Under the pieces are notes generated by a model, which saw nothing but the letters and a program-made list of their open reading frames with translations, ran no database searches and had not been told where the DNA came from. Positions 1-6,533 of a stretch of DNA of 8,583 nucleotides are shown piece after piece. The DNA comes from Oscillospiraceae bacterium. Lineage in GTDB: Bacteria; Bacillota; Clostridia; Oscillospirales; Oscillospiraceae. The first letter of the stretch is position 1. Each line of letters starts with the position of its first letter. A program made the translations under genes and the position numbers. The stretch spans positions 1 through 8,583 of the forward strand of contig JAISFB010000190.1 in assembly GCA_031263805.1 (NCBI GenBank), given 5' to 3'.

Positions 1-1265
1 ACAAACCAGATAAACACATATCCCACCAGCACGGCGGTCAGCGTGAACGGCACTCCGATCCTCATAAAATCGCGCACGCGCACCTCATAGCCCTCGCGGC
101 GCAGTATGCCGATAGCGGTGATGTTCGCGGACGCACCGATGGGCGTAAGATTCCCGCCGAGCGTCGCGCCGGACAGCAGCCCGAAATAGAGCAGCATTTT
201 CACGCTCTCCGAACCGACGCCGAGCTCGTTTGAAATGACCGTTACCACGGGCAGCATCGTCGCGACATACGGAATATTGTCGATAAACGCCGAAAACAGC
301 ACGGAGCCGAACACGAGCAGAGTATAGACCTTAAAGACGCTTCCCGCCGAAAGCTTTACGAAAATATCGCCGATAGCGTCGATGACTCCCGCCTCCGTGA
401 TGCCGGCGATGACGATGAACAGTCCGCCGAGCAGCAGCAGCGTCACGTAATCTATTTCTTTCAGGACGCGCCCGAGCGCCGACGGTCCGCGCTTGAACGC
501 CGCCCGCGCCGTGCCGACGACCCCGAGCGCCATGCAGATAAACCCGTTCGTCAGCTCCGGCTTGTTCGGGATAAACGACGCGCAGATAAGCAGCCCGACG
601 AGTCCCACGAGCAGCACTGTCGGGAAATAGTCGCGGACCTCGGCAAGCCGCGGCTTAGGCACGCTCTCCCGATACTCCCTGAAAACCGCGAGCAGCACGG
701 GAACCGTCGCGAGCGCGCCGAGCTCCACCGCCCAGAAAATGCCCGGCTTGCCCCGCGTAAAGAAGAAATCAAGAAAATCCAGCTTCGCATACCCGCCAAG
801 GAGAATAGATGTCGTGTCGCCCACAAGCGTCGCCGCGCCCTGTAAATTCGAGGATACGGCGATCGCGATAAGTACGGGGACGGGCGGGATATTCAGCTTT
901 TTGGAGATCGCGAGCCCGACGGGCGCGACGATCAGAAGCGTCGCCACGTTGTCCACGAACGCCGACACGAAGCCCGCGAACAGCGCGAGAGTGACCACAG
1001 CCCAACAGACGTTTTTCGTCCGGGCGAGCAAAATGTCCGCAATGCGCTGAGGCATCCCGGACTCAATGAAGAGCGAGACGATAGCCATCGTCCCGGCGAG
1101 CATTAAGATCACGTTAAAATCGACTGAGACGAGGATTTTGCTCACAGGTAAAATGCCGAGCGCGACGTAAAGCGCCGCCGAGGCAAGCGCGACGATGTGC
1201 CGGTATTTCGACAGCGCGAGCATAAGGGCGTAGGTGAGGAGAAAGATCGTAAGGGCAGATATCAA
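1..1265 (-). CDS. ArsB/NhaD-type ion permease (SLC13/CitMHS superfamily), C-terminus cut by window edge
   Basis: This gene encodes an inner-membrane secondary transporter of the ion transporter superfamily that includes ArsB, NhaD and the SLC13 permeases. I translated 421 residues by hand from a TTG start at 1265-1263; the protein continues past base 1. GGAAG at 1272-1276 (read on the minus strand) sits at good spacing before the TTG and no better ATG exists, so the start is fairly secure. Nearly the whole protein is hydrophobic with about ten or more membrane segments. It shows the family's twofold repeat: FVDNV near residues 103-107 and FIDNI near 327-331, each in a re-entrant DN motif. These are followed by the matching glycine-rich stretches SSNLQGAATLVGD (138-150) and SGATLGGNLTPIGASAN (365-381). 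Family members are usually about 420-430 residues, so only a few residues are missing. The substrate (arsenite, Na+/H+ or a dicarboxylate) cannot be read from the sequence; no ars regulator or arsenate reductase is nearby. Confidence 0.88.
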   Translation of the reverse strand, partial: MISALTIFLLTYALMLALSKYRHIVALASAALYVALGILPVSKILVSVDFNVILMLAGTMAIVSLFIESGMPQRIADILLARTKNVCWAVVTLALFAGFVSAFVDNVATLLIVAPVGLAISKKLNIPPVPVLIAIAVSSNLQGAATLVGDTTSILLGGYAKLDFLDFFFTRGKPGIFWAVELGALATVPVLLAVFREYRESVPKPRLAEVRDYFPTVLLVGLVGLLICASFIPNKPELTNGFICMALGVVGTARAAFKRGPSALGRVLKEIDYVTLLLLGGLFIVIAGITEAGVIDAIGDIFVKLSAGSVFKVYTLLVFGSVLFSAFIDNIPYVATMLPVVTVISNELGVGSESVKMLLYFGLLSGATLGGNLTPIGASANITAIGILRREGYEVRVRDFMRIGVPFTLTAVLVGYVFIWF

Positions 1266-1327
1266 TTCGGACTTCCTTTCAAAATTTATTTTTACAATAT
1301 TAATTTGGGATAGACGCCTTGTCCGGA

Positions 1328-1356
1328 ATCATAACATATTTTTACGCCGCGGTAAA
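1328..1356 (-). promoter_or_regulatory. Putative sigma-A promoter of the permease gene
   Basis: On the minus strand, TTTACC (1356-1351) and TATGAT (1333-1328) are separated by exactly 17 bases. The -10 box matches the consensus at five of six positions and the -35 box at four of six. Transcription would start near 1321 and give a leader of roughly 55 bases before the TTG start at 1265. This would make the permease independent of the radical SAM operon upstream, although read-through remains possible because no clear terminator separates them. Confidence 0.45.
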
Positions 1357-1374
1357 TAGAAATATCATTAAAAA

Positions 1375-2040
1375 TCAGCGAAAAACCTTCATATCGGCAT
1401 CATAGACCCCGGCCCTGCGCCATTCGGCGAAATCCGGCGCGTATCCGGCCGCAGTGGCGGCGGCGGCGAGCGCGTTCGGGTTGAGCGTCGGATTCTGAGC
1501 CGAAATCACGGCATTCACGGCGACAACGCCTTGCGCGGCGTCCGAAAACGCCGCGCCGCGCAGCATGGGCGCGATATCCGTTTCCGCTTCGCCGCGTTTG
1601 GTTTTCAGCGATATAAAAATATGCTCGGCGGCGAAGCCGGCTTCAAGCGCCGCTATGGCGCCGGCCGGGACGCCGCCGTCATAATGCAGCCGTCCCGAGA
1701 CCTCTAACCAGCGGAGCAGGCCGGGCTTTTGTCCCCCGGAGTACATTTCCGTCGCGGTGATCCCCTCTGGCAGGGCGGCGGCGAGGCGTTTCAGCGCGTC
1801 GGGCGGCATTTCTCCCGCGAGCTCGAAATCCAAAAGCTCGCATACGCTCTCTTGTCCGACGGAGAGCGGCAGCGCGAAGCTCATCAGCGGATGGGGGTTG
1901 AAGCCCTCCGAATAGCGCAGGGGTATGCCGGCGCGGATAAACGCGCGCCGCGCCGTGCGCATAAAATCGAGATGGGAAATATACTTCGCGGCGCCGAGCT
2001 TGCTCATCACAAGCCGCGTTTTAATACTGATATTATTCAC
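1375..2040 (-). CDS. TIGR03936-family radical SAM-associated protein (DUF2344)
   Basis: The 221-residue cytoplasmic protein belongs to the TIGR03936/DUF2344 family, which is found next to, or fused to, TIGR03960 radical SAM proteins. Its precise function is not established. The family signature is clear at the N-terminus: KYISHLDFMR (residues 19-28) and YSEGFNPHP (43-51), followed by the conserved FALPL stretch (55-59). I chose the GTG at 2040 rather than the in-frame GTG at 2061. AAAGGTG lies just upstream of 2040 with correct spacing, and family members begin only a few residues before the KTRLVMSKLG segment. The C-terminal half is alanine-rich and less conserved. It lies 69 bases downstream of the radical SAM gene on the same strand and is probably co-transcribed with it. 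The usual next gene, ribonuclease G (rng), is absent; an ion permease follows instead. Confidence 0.9.
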   Translation of the reverse strand: MNNISIKTRLVMSKLGAAKYISHLDFMRTARRAFIRAGIPLRYSEGFNPHPLMSFALPLSVGQESVCELLDFELAGEMPPDALKRLAAALPEGITATEMYSGGQKPGLLRWLEVSGRLHYDGGVPAGAIAALEAGFAAEHIFISLKTKRGEAETDIAPMLRGAAFSDAAQGVVAVNAVISAQNPTLNPNALAAAATAAGYAPDFAEWRRAGVYDADMKVFR

Positions 2041-2109
2041 GGTACACACCTTTAGAATCACGGCATACGCCGTTTATTTTATAGTATACTCCTGCTTTTT
2101 ACGAAATGC

Positions 2110-3972
2110 TCAGCTTGTTTCGCGGCATACTCCTTCGTGACAGAGCTCCGACGCGCCGCACGTTGAGCATTTCGCGCGGCAGTCCGGCGTCGTTTCGCCG
2201 CGCCGCGCAGCCTCGTTTTCCGCTATCAGGTATTTATCGGATACGCCGGAGGATATGACGCTCCACGGCAAAAGCTCCGAATATTCCCGCTCGCGGCAGG
2301 CGTAAAACCCGGGGTCTACGCCGTGGGCGGCGAACGCGGACAGCCAGCGGTCTATATCAAAATACTCCGCCCATGCGTCAAGCCTCCCGCCGAGCTTGCA
2401 GACCTCGTCTAGAACCGCGCCGAGCCGCCTGTCGCCGCGCGCTAAAACGGATTCTATGAAGCTCACGTCCGCGTCGTGCCACGAATACGTCACGGATTTC
2501 GCGCGCATATTCTCGCGCAAAAGCTTGACGCGGCGCAGATATTCCCCGCGCTCTACCTGAGCCGACCATTGAAACGCCGTGTGCGGCTTTGGCACGAAGC
2601 AGGACGTCGAGACGGCGATGCGCACCCCGCGGTTTTTGTTTTTCGCGAAGGTCCGCCACGTGTGCAGCACGCGGTTTGACAGCTCAGCGATCGCGAGAAC
2701 GTCCTCGTCCGTTTCGCCGGGCAGCCCGAGCATAAAATAGAGCTTTACGCTGTTCCAGCCGCCCTCGAAGGCCACGCGGCACGTGTTAAGCAGTTCATCC
2801 TCCGTGACGTTTTTATTGATGATATCGCGCAGACGCTGGCTTCCCGCCTCCGGCGCGAAGGTGAGCCCCGATTTGCGGACGCGCTGTATGCGGCTCATAA
2901 GCTCTATTGAAAAATTGTCGGCGCGCAGAGACGGGAGTGACAGCGAAATATTCCGCGGCTCGCAATAGTCCAAAAGCCCGTCGCAGACCTCGAGCAGGCG
3001 AGTGTAGTCGCTTGTCGAAAGCGAGAGCAGCGTGAGCTCGTCGTACCCCGACGCTTTCAGAGCGCGGATGCCGTCCTCGACGAGCGTTTCGGGGCGGCGC
3101 TCCCTTGCCGGGCGATAGACGTAGCCCGCTTGACAGAAGCGGCAGCCGCGTATACAGCCGCGAAACAGCTCGAGAGACACCCGGTCGTGCACTATCTCCG
3201 TGGACGGCACGACGGCGTTCACGGGGGAGCGCGACGAATAAAAATCCCGCGCGACGCGCTTTGTGACGGGCATACTCGCCGATATCGGAAGCGTTTCGTC
3301 GAGCAGCCGCGGCGCTATTTGAGCTATCGTCCCATCATCGTTGTAGCTGACGTCGTACAGCGACGGGACGTAGACGCCCGCGATACCCGCCGCCTCGCGC
3401 AGAAATTCCGCCTTTGACAGCCCGCGCGCCTTTGCCGAGCGCAGAAGCTCGTACACCTCGATATTCAGCTCCTCGCCCTCGCCGATGAGGAACAAATCCA
3501 TAAAATCAGCCATAGGCTCCGGGTTAAAGCAGCACGCGCCGCCCGCTATTACAAGCGGCGTCAGGCCCTCCCGCTCGGACGAGCGCCGCGGAAGTCCGGC
3601 GAGACTGAGCATATTGAGCGCCGCCGTGTAAGCCAGCTCATATCCGAACGAGAACGCGATTACATCGAAATCGCGTAGGCTGTCCCCGGATTCGAGCGCG
3701 AAAAGCGGAAGCCCGGCCTTTCGCATTTCCTCGTCCATATCGCCCCACGGGGCGAAAACGCGCTCGCACCACACGCGCTCGAGCCTGTTCGCCGCATCGT
3801 AGAGTATGCGCATACCGAGGTTCGACATCCCGATCTCATACGTGTCCGGGAAGCAGAGCGCTATGCGCAGGTCGAGCTTTGATTTATCCTTTACGATCTG
3901 GTTGAACTCCCCGCCGGAGTAGCGCGCGGGCTTTTGTACGCGCGGGAGTATCCGCGCAAGCTTTTCGTTCAT
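2110..3972 (-). CDS. TIGR03960-family B12-binding-domain / radical SAM protein
   Basis: This 620-residue protein matches the TIGR03960 family, a radical SAM enzyme with a cobalamin-binding-like N-terminal domain. Its biological substrate is unknown to me. The N-terminal domain spans roughly residues 30-230 and includes FPDTYEIGMSNLGMRILYD (41-59) and VIAGGACCFNPEP (141-153). The radical SAM core begins near 262 with LELFRGCIRGCRFCQAGYVY. Its C-x3-C-x2-C motif (Cys273, Cys277, Cys280) binds the 4Fe-4S cluster that cleaves S-adenosylmethionine. FAPEAGSQRLRD (372-383) and KLYFMLGLPGETDED (410-424) are core strands typical of MiaB/Elp3-like radical SAM folds. A C-terminal cluster has five cysteines between 598 and 616. 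The start at 3972 is supported by GGAGA at 3980-3984, seven bases upstream, and by alignment of MNEKLARILPRV with family N-termini. The gene starts 26 bases after the deacetylase lipoprotein gene, so the two are probably co-transcribed. Confidence 0.93.
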   Translation of the reverse strand: MNEKLARILPRVQKPARYSGGEFNQIVKDKSKLDLRIALCFPDTYEIGMSNLGMRILYDAANRLERVWCERVFAPWGDMDEEMRKAGLPLFALESGDSLRDFDVIAFSFGYELAYTAALNMLSLAGLPRRSSEREGLTPLVIAGGACCFNPEPMADFMDLFLIGEGEELNIEVYELLRSAKARGLSKAEFLREAAGIAGVYVPSLYDVSYNDDGTIAQIAPRLLDETLPISASMPVTKRVARDFYSSRSPVNAVVPSTEIVHDRVSLELFRGCIRGCRFCQAGYVYRPARERRPETLVEDGIRALKASGYDELTLLSLSTSDYTRLLEVCDGLLDYCEPRNISLSLPSLRADNFSIELMSRIQRVRKSGLTFAPEAGSQRLRDIINKNVTEDELLNTCRVAFEGGWNSVKLYFMLGLPGETDEDVLAIAELSNRVLHTWRTFAKNKNRGVRIAVSTSCFVPKPHTAFQWSAQVERGEYLRRVKLLRENMRAKSVTYSWHDADVSFIESVLARGDRRLGAVLDEVCKLGGRLDAWAEYFDIDRWLSAFAAHGVDPGFYACREREYSELLPWSVISSGVSDKYLIAENEAARRGETTPDCRAKCSTCGASELCHEGVCRETS

Positions 3973-3998
3973 TTGTATATCTCCGATAATTTTGGGCT

Positions 3999-5234
3999 TT
4001 ACCAGTCCCGGGTGTATTTTGAGCTCCCCGACGGGCGGGCGTCGTCCCAGACCTCGGCGGCGTCGTAAAATTTCATATACCTGTTGCGCTCGTGCCTCAG
4101 CGTAACGCCGTCGGAGTGCATCCTGTCGCATATCACGGCGCTGATCTCTTTTTTGATTTTTGAGTACGACTCTACGCCCACGGACGCGAACACGCGGAAG
4201 CCGAGGCTGTGATAGTAGCGGAACGCCTCACCCGTCTTTGTCACGTCGTCCCCGTCAAGGCGAGAGCCGAACGGATACACCATAAGCTTTGTGGGCCCGA
4301 TGAGAGAGCCGACCTCCTCCATCCACCGGTCCGCGTCGCCCTTCGACTTGGAAAACGAGGCCGTGTTGAGATTGATATGCCCCCAGCTGTGCGAGGCGAA
4401 ATACCAGCCCGTATCCTTGAGCCGCTTCACGATAGGCTTGACGCGCGCGATCTCGCTCTGCCGCCGCGCCTCGAACTCGGGCGAGGAATCCTTGGAGTCG
4501 GTTTGCGTGCGGTAGCCCAAAATTCCGTTATAGCCCGTCAGGCAGATAAGGCCCTTGGCGCCGCCGAGCGAAAAATCCGGATGGTCTTTTACGAATTTGT
4601 CGAGGATCGTAACGCAGTCGATGTCCTGCGAAATGACCTCATTCCCGGCGGGGTCCTTGCCGTAGCTCCAGATATCGCCGTCGCGCCCGATCATCAGCCT
4701 ATACGGGAAGCCGTTGTCCATCATATATTCGTAGTAGCTGATATCGTCGAACGAAATTATGATCGGCTTCTTGCCCTCCGGTATCATAAGCGTCTCGCGC
4801 TTCATATACGGGTTGCCGCTCTCGTCGGTGTACTCGTTCCAGACGTCGTTCATATTTACGATTATGTAATCCTTGTCGTACAGGCTTTGCAGTATCTTTT
4901 TGTATTCCGCCACCGTGACCATATACATATCGAAGCCCTCCTCCTGCGAGTCGCCGTCAAAGGCCTGCTCCGTATACGCTATCGGCGTGTGGAAAAAAAG
5001 ATGCTCGACTATCCCGTCGTAAGGGACGAGCCGGTCTCCCGCGGGCGATATCGCCTCCGTCGCCGCGGGCGGCCGTATCGCGTGTATCGTCCCGTCCGGC
5101 GTCGGCTGCGCGGCGGTCTCCGAGTACGCCGAGGACTCAGGATCCGGCGGGGAAGCCTCTCCCGAGTTCCCGCACGCGGCCAGGGCCGCGGTCATAAGCG
5201 CCGCTGAACATAGCGCTGCAATAAGCTTTTTCAT
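3999..5234 (-). CDS. Secreted lipoprotein with polysaccharide deacetylase-like (NodB/CE4) domain
   Basis: The 411-residue protein is exported and lipid-anchored. Residues 1-21 form a lipoprotein signal peptide (KK, hydrophobic core, lipobox LAAC with Cys21), followed by a Ser/Pro/Glu/Thr-rich linker to about residue 65. The rest resembles the NodB-homology deacetylase fold, which removes acetyl groups from peptidoglycan or other surface sugars using a metal bound by Asp-His-His. SFDD (161-164) corresponds to motif 1 and HSWGH (282-286) to motif 2, so the metal triad Asp164, His282, His286 is present. YPFG (320-323) is a diverged motif 3. About 118 residues separate motifs 1 and 2, far more than in ordinary CE4 enzymes; the extra part includes LTGYNGILGYRT (232-243). 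The start at 5234 has GGGGTGA upstream and lies just inside a strong promoter; the longer reading frame back to 5369 would begin upstream of that promoter. It is the first gene of the operon. The substrate is unknown. Confidence 0.85.
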   Translation of the reverse strand: MKKLIAALCSAALMTAALAACGNSGEASPPDPESSAYSETAAQPTPDGTIHAIRPPAATEAISPAGDRLVPYDGIVEHLFFHTPIAYTEQAFDGDSQEEGFDMYMVTVAEYKKILQSLYDKDYIIVNMNDVWNEYTDESGNPYMKRETLMIPEGKKPIIISFDDISYYEYMMDNGFPYRLMIGRDGDIWSYGKDPAGNEVISQDIDCVTILDKFVKDHPDFSLGGAKGLICLTGYNGILGYRTQTDSKDSSPEFEARRQSEIARVKPIVKRLKDTGWYFASHSWGHINLNTASFSKSKGDADRWMEEVGSLIGPTKLMVYPFGSRLDGDDVTKTGEAFRYYHSLGFRVFASVGVESYSKIKKEISAVICDRMHSDGVTLRHERNRYMKFYDAAEVWDDARPSGSSKYTRDW

Positions 5235-5258
5235 ATAATCACCCCAAAAACTTTTTTT

Positions 5259-5287
5259 ATTATAGCATATGCCGCGGTGATTGACAA
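5259..5287 (-). promoter_or_regulatory. Strong sigma-A promoter of the deacetylase/radical SAM operon
   Basis: On the minus strand, TTGTCA (5287-5282) and a perfect TATAAT (5264-5259) are 17 bases apart, matching eleven of twelve consensus positions. Transcription would start near 5252, leaving a leader of under 20 bases before the ATG at 5234. Its -35 box overlaps the -35 box of the opposing promoter at 5281-5309. Confidence 0.85.
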
Positions 5288-5291
5288 TCAC
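5277..5291. promoter_or_regulatory. Perfect 15-bp palindrome over both -35 boxes: candidate shared operator
   Basis: GTGATTG (5277-5283) and CAATCAC (5285-5291) form a perfect 7-bp inverted repeat around the single base A5284. It covers the -35 boxes of both divergent promoters, and both -10 boxes lie at equal distances from 5284. The size and placement suit a dimeric helix-turn-helix repressor (MarR-, GntR- or TetR-like, not distinguishable here). No regulator gene is encoded in the window. Part of the symmetry follows from back-to-back -35 boxes (TTGACA against TTGTCA), but the outer bases GTGA/TCAC are not required by promoter consensus. Confidence 0.65.
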
Positions 5292-5309
5292 AAAACTTTG
5301 GTGTACAAT
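5281..5309 (+). promoter_or_regulatory. Strong sigma-A promoter of the URO-D-like gene
   Basis: A perfect TTGACA (5281-5286) is followed after 17 bases by TACAAT (5304-5309), which matches TATAAT at five of six positions. The predicted start of transcription near 5316 leaves an AT-rich leader of about 54 bases with AGGAGG at 5356-5361, eight bases before the ATG. Confidence 0.87.
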
Positions 5310-5369
5310 TAAGTAATTCTTAGTAAATACAGAAAAACATCCAAGAAAATATTTTAGGAGGTATTTCAA

Positions 5370-6455
5370 ATGTCAACAGCTTCGATCCCGTTCGACCCCA
5401 AGGAAATCAGCGAGGCCACCACAATACCGGGCTTCGGCGCCGGCAGTCCCACCGTGATCTTCAAGTATCCCGTGTCACCGCGCGAGGGGTACAACGCCGT
5501 CTACCGGAGAAAACCGCTCTGGCAGGTGACGGGCTCCGAGCAATCGATGTTTTCCCCCAAGGTAAACCCCGACAACATCGCGCGCGCTTTCGTTTTCGAC
5601 GCGAGCGGCTTCCCGATGGGCTCCGGCGGCGGCCCCGATATGTTCGGCATAGAGTGGGAATACGTCCCGCAGGTCGGCGGTAGCATGGTGCGCCCCGGCA
5701 AGCCGTTCATCGAGGACGCGAACGAGATCGCCGAAAAGCTCGTCTGGCCGGACATTGAAAAATGGGACTGGGAGGAAAACGCGAAGGCGAACGCCAAATT
5801 CTCCGACGGCAACCGCTCCGTCGTCGCATGGTTCCTCAACGGCTGGTATGAGCGGCTCATCTCCTTTATGGACTTCGAGGGCGCGATAATGGCCGTGTTC
5901 GACGAGGACCAAAAGGATGCGGTAAAGGACTTTTTCAGCAAGCTCTCCGACCTGTACATAAAAATCTTTGACAAGTATCTTCAGCATTTCCCGTTCATCG
6001 ACGGCTTCTGTATCCACGACGACTGGGGCAGCCAGAAGGAGACCTTCTTCTCGCCCGCCGTCGCGAATGAAATGATCGTGCCGTATATGCGCCGCGTCAC
6101 AGACTATCTGCACTCGCGCGGGAAGTACTGCGACCTGCACTCCTGCGGCCAGGCCTACAAGCAGATACCGAACTTCATCGCCGGCGGCTGGGATTCTTGG
6201 AGCGGCCAGAATATGAACGACACTCATAAAATCTATGAGGAATACGGCGATAAAATACTTGTCGGCGTAACTCCCGAGATATTCGACCCGTCAACGCTGA
6301 CGGAGGACGAGCAGCGCGAACGCGCCCGCGAGTACGCGGAAAAATTCTGCCGCGCCGACAAGCCCTCGATTTTCAACTACTACGGCGCGTCCGTGCAGAC
6401 AAGGGCGTACAGCGAGGAGTTGTATAAGCAGTCGCGGATGAATTACTCGAAATAG
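5370..6455 (+). CDS. URO-D superfamily protein, likely corrinoid-type methyltransferase
   Basis: The 361-residue cytoplasmic protein belongs to the uroporphyrinogen decarboxylase (URO-D) superfamily. Within it, the sequence resembles the MtaA/CmuA/MtvB-like branch, which transfers methyl groups to or from corrinoid proteins, rather than HemE of haem synthesis. The best evidence is HSCG at residues 257-260: His257-x-Cys259 matches the His-x-Cys zinc site of MtaA-type enzymes, with Cys327 a plausible third ligand about 68 residues later. FIDGFCIHDDWGSQKETFFSP (209-229) is the strand and loop common in clostridial URO-D-like proteins. Length is normal for the family. The start is secured by AGGAGG with 8-base spacing behind a near-consensus promoter. 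The gene appears to be transcribed alone: it has its own promoter and a strong hairpin 20 bases after the stop. No corrinoid protein, activase or second methyltransferase is in the window, so the methyl donor and acceptor are unknown. Confidence 0.85.
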   Translation: MSTASIPFDPKEISEATTIPGFGAGSPTVIFKYPVSPREGYNAVYRRKPLWQVTGSEQSMFSPKVNPDNIARAFVFDASGFPMGSGGGPDMFGIEWEYVPQVGGSMVRPGKPFIEDANEIAEKLVWPDIEKWDWEENAKANAKFSDGNRSVVAWFLNGWYERLISFMDFEGAIMAVFDEDQKDAVKDFFSKLSDLYIKIFDKYLQHFPFIDGFCIHDDWGSQKETFFSPAVANEMIVPYMRRVTDYLHSRGKYCDLHSCGQAYKQIPNFIAGGWDSWSGQNMNDTHKIYEEYGDKILVGVTPEIFDPSTLTEDEQRERAREYAEKFCRADKPSIFNYYGASVQTRAYSEELYKQSRMNYSK

Positions 6456-6468
6456 AGCGAGAGCGGTC

Positions 6469-6518
6469 AAGACAAGCGGCGCCCCCGGTGAAAGCCGGGG
6501 GCGCCGCCGTATTGTCTT
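6469..6518. terminator. Very strong hairpin terminator between convergent genes
   Basis: A perfect 13-bp GC-rich stem (6476-6488 with 6495-6507) closes a six-base loop, TGAAAG. A second 7-bp arm, AAGACAA (6469-6475) with TTGTCTT (6512-6518), extends it after a four-base bulge, CGTA. It lies between the stop of the URO-D-like gene (6455) and the stop of the oppositely oriented C39 lipoprotein gene (6534), so it probably ends transcription from both sides. No clean run of T follows on either strand, so release may depend on the exceptionally stable stem or on Rho. Confidence 0.8.
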
Positions 6519-6533
6519 ATCGTTTCCGGGATT

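Noticed and set aside
551..1050. Several 78-103 codon frames on both strands inside the permease gene.
   Set aside because: All overlap the continuous permease translation with its paired DN motifs, and have low-complexity Arg/Ser-rich compositions.
1341..1356. Possible hairpin TTTAC-N6-GTAAA after the TIGR03936 gene.
   Set aside because: A five-base AT-rich stem is too weak for a terminator and coincides with the -35 box of the permease promoter.
2058..2071. Small hairpin ACGGC-N4-GCCGT between the radical SAM gene and its TIGR03936 partner.
   Set aside because: Five-base stem with no T-run, so not a terminator; too short to support as a regulatory element.
3973..4131. A 53-residue extension of the radical SAM gene to 4131.
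   Set aside because: It overlaps the end of the deacetylase gene, is Arg-rich and unlike the family, and the ATG at 3972 has a good GGAGA site.
4209..5207. A 332-codon open frame on the plus strand opposite the deacetylase gene.
   Set aside because: It is Arg/Val-rich with no recognisable motif, and is a by-product of GC-rich codons in the minus-strand gene, whose lipobox and metal motifs are clear.
5235..5369. An N-terminal extension of the deacetylase gene to 5369.
   Set aside because: It would start upstream of the strong minus-strand promoter and place 45 residues before an intact lipoprotein signal peptide.
5475..6227. A 250-codon open frame on the minus strand opposite the URO-D-like gene.
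   Set aside because: No ribosome binding site or family motif; the plus-strand gene has a promoter, AGGAGG and conserved residues.
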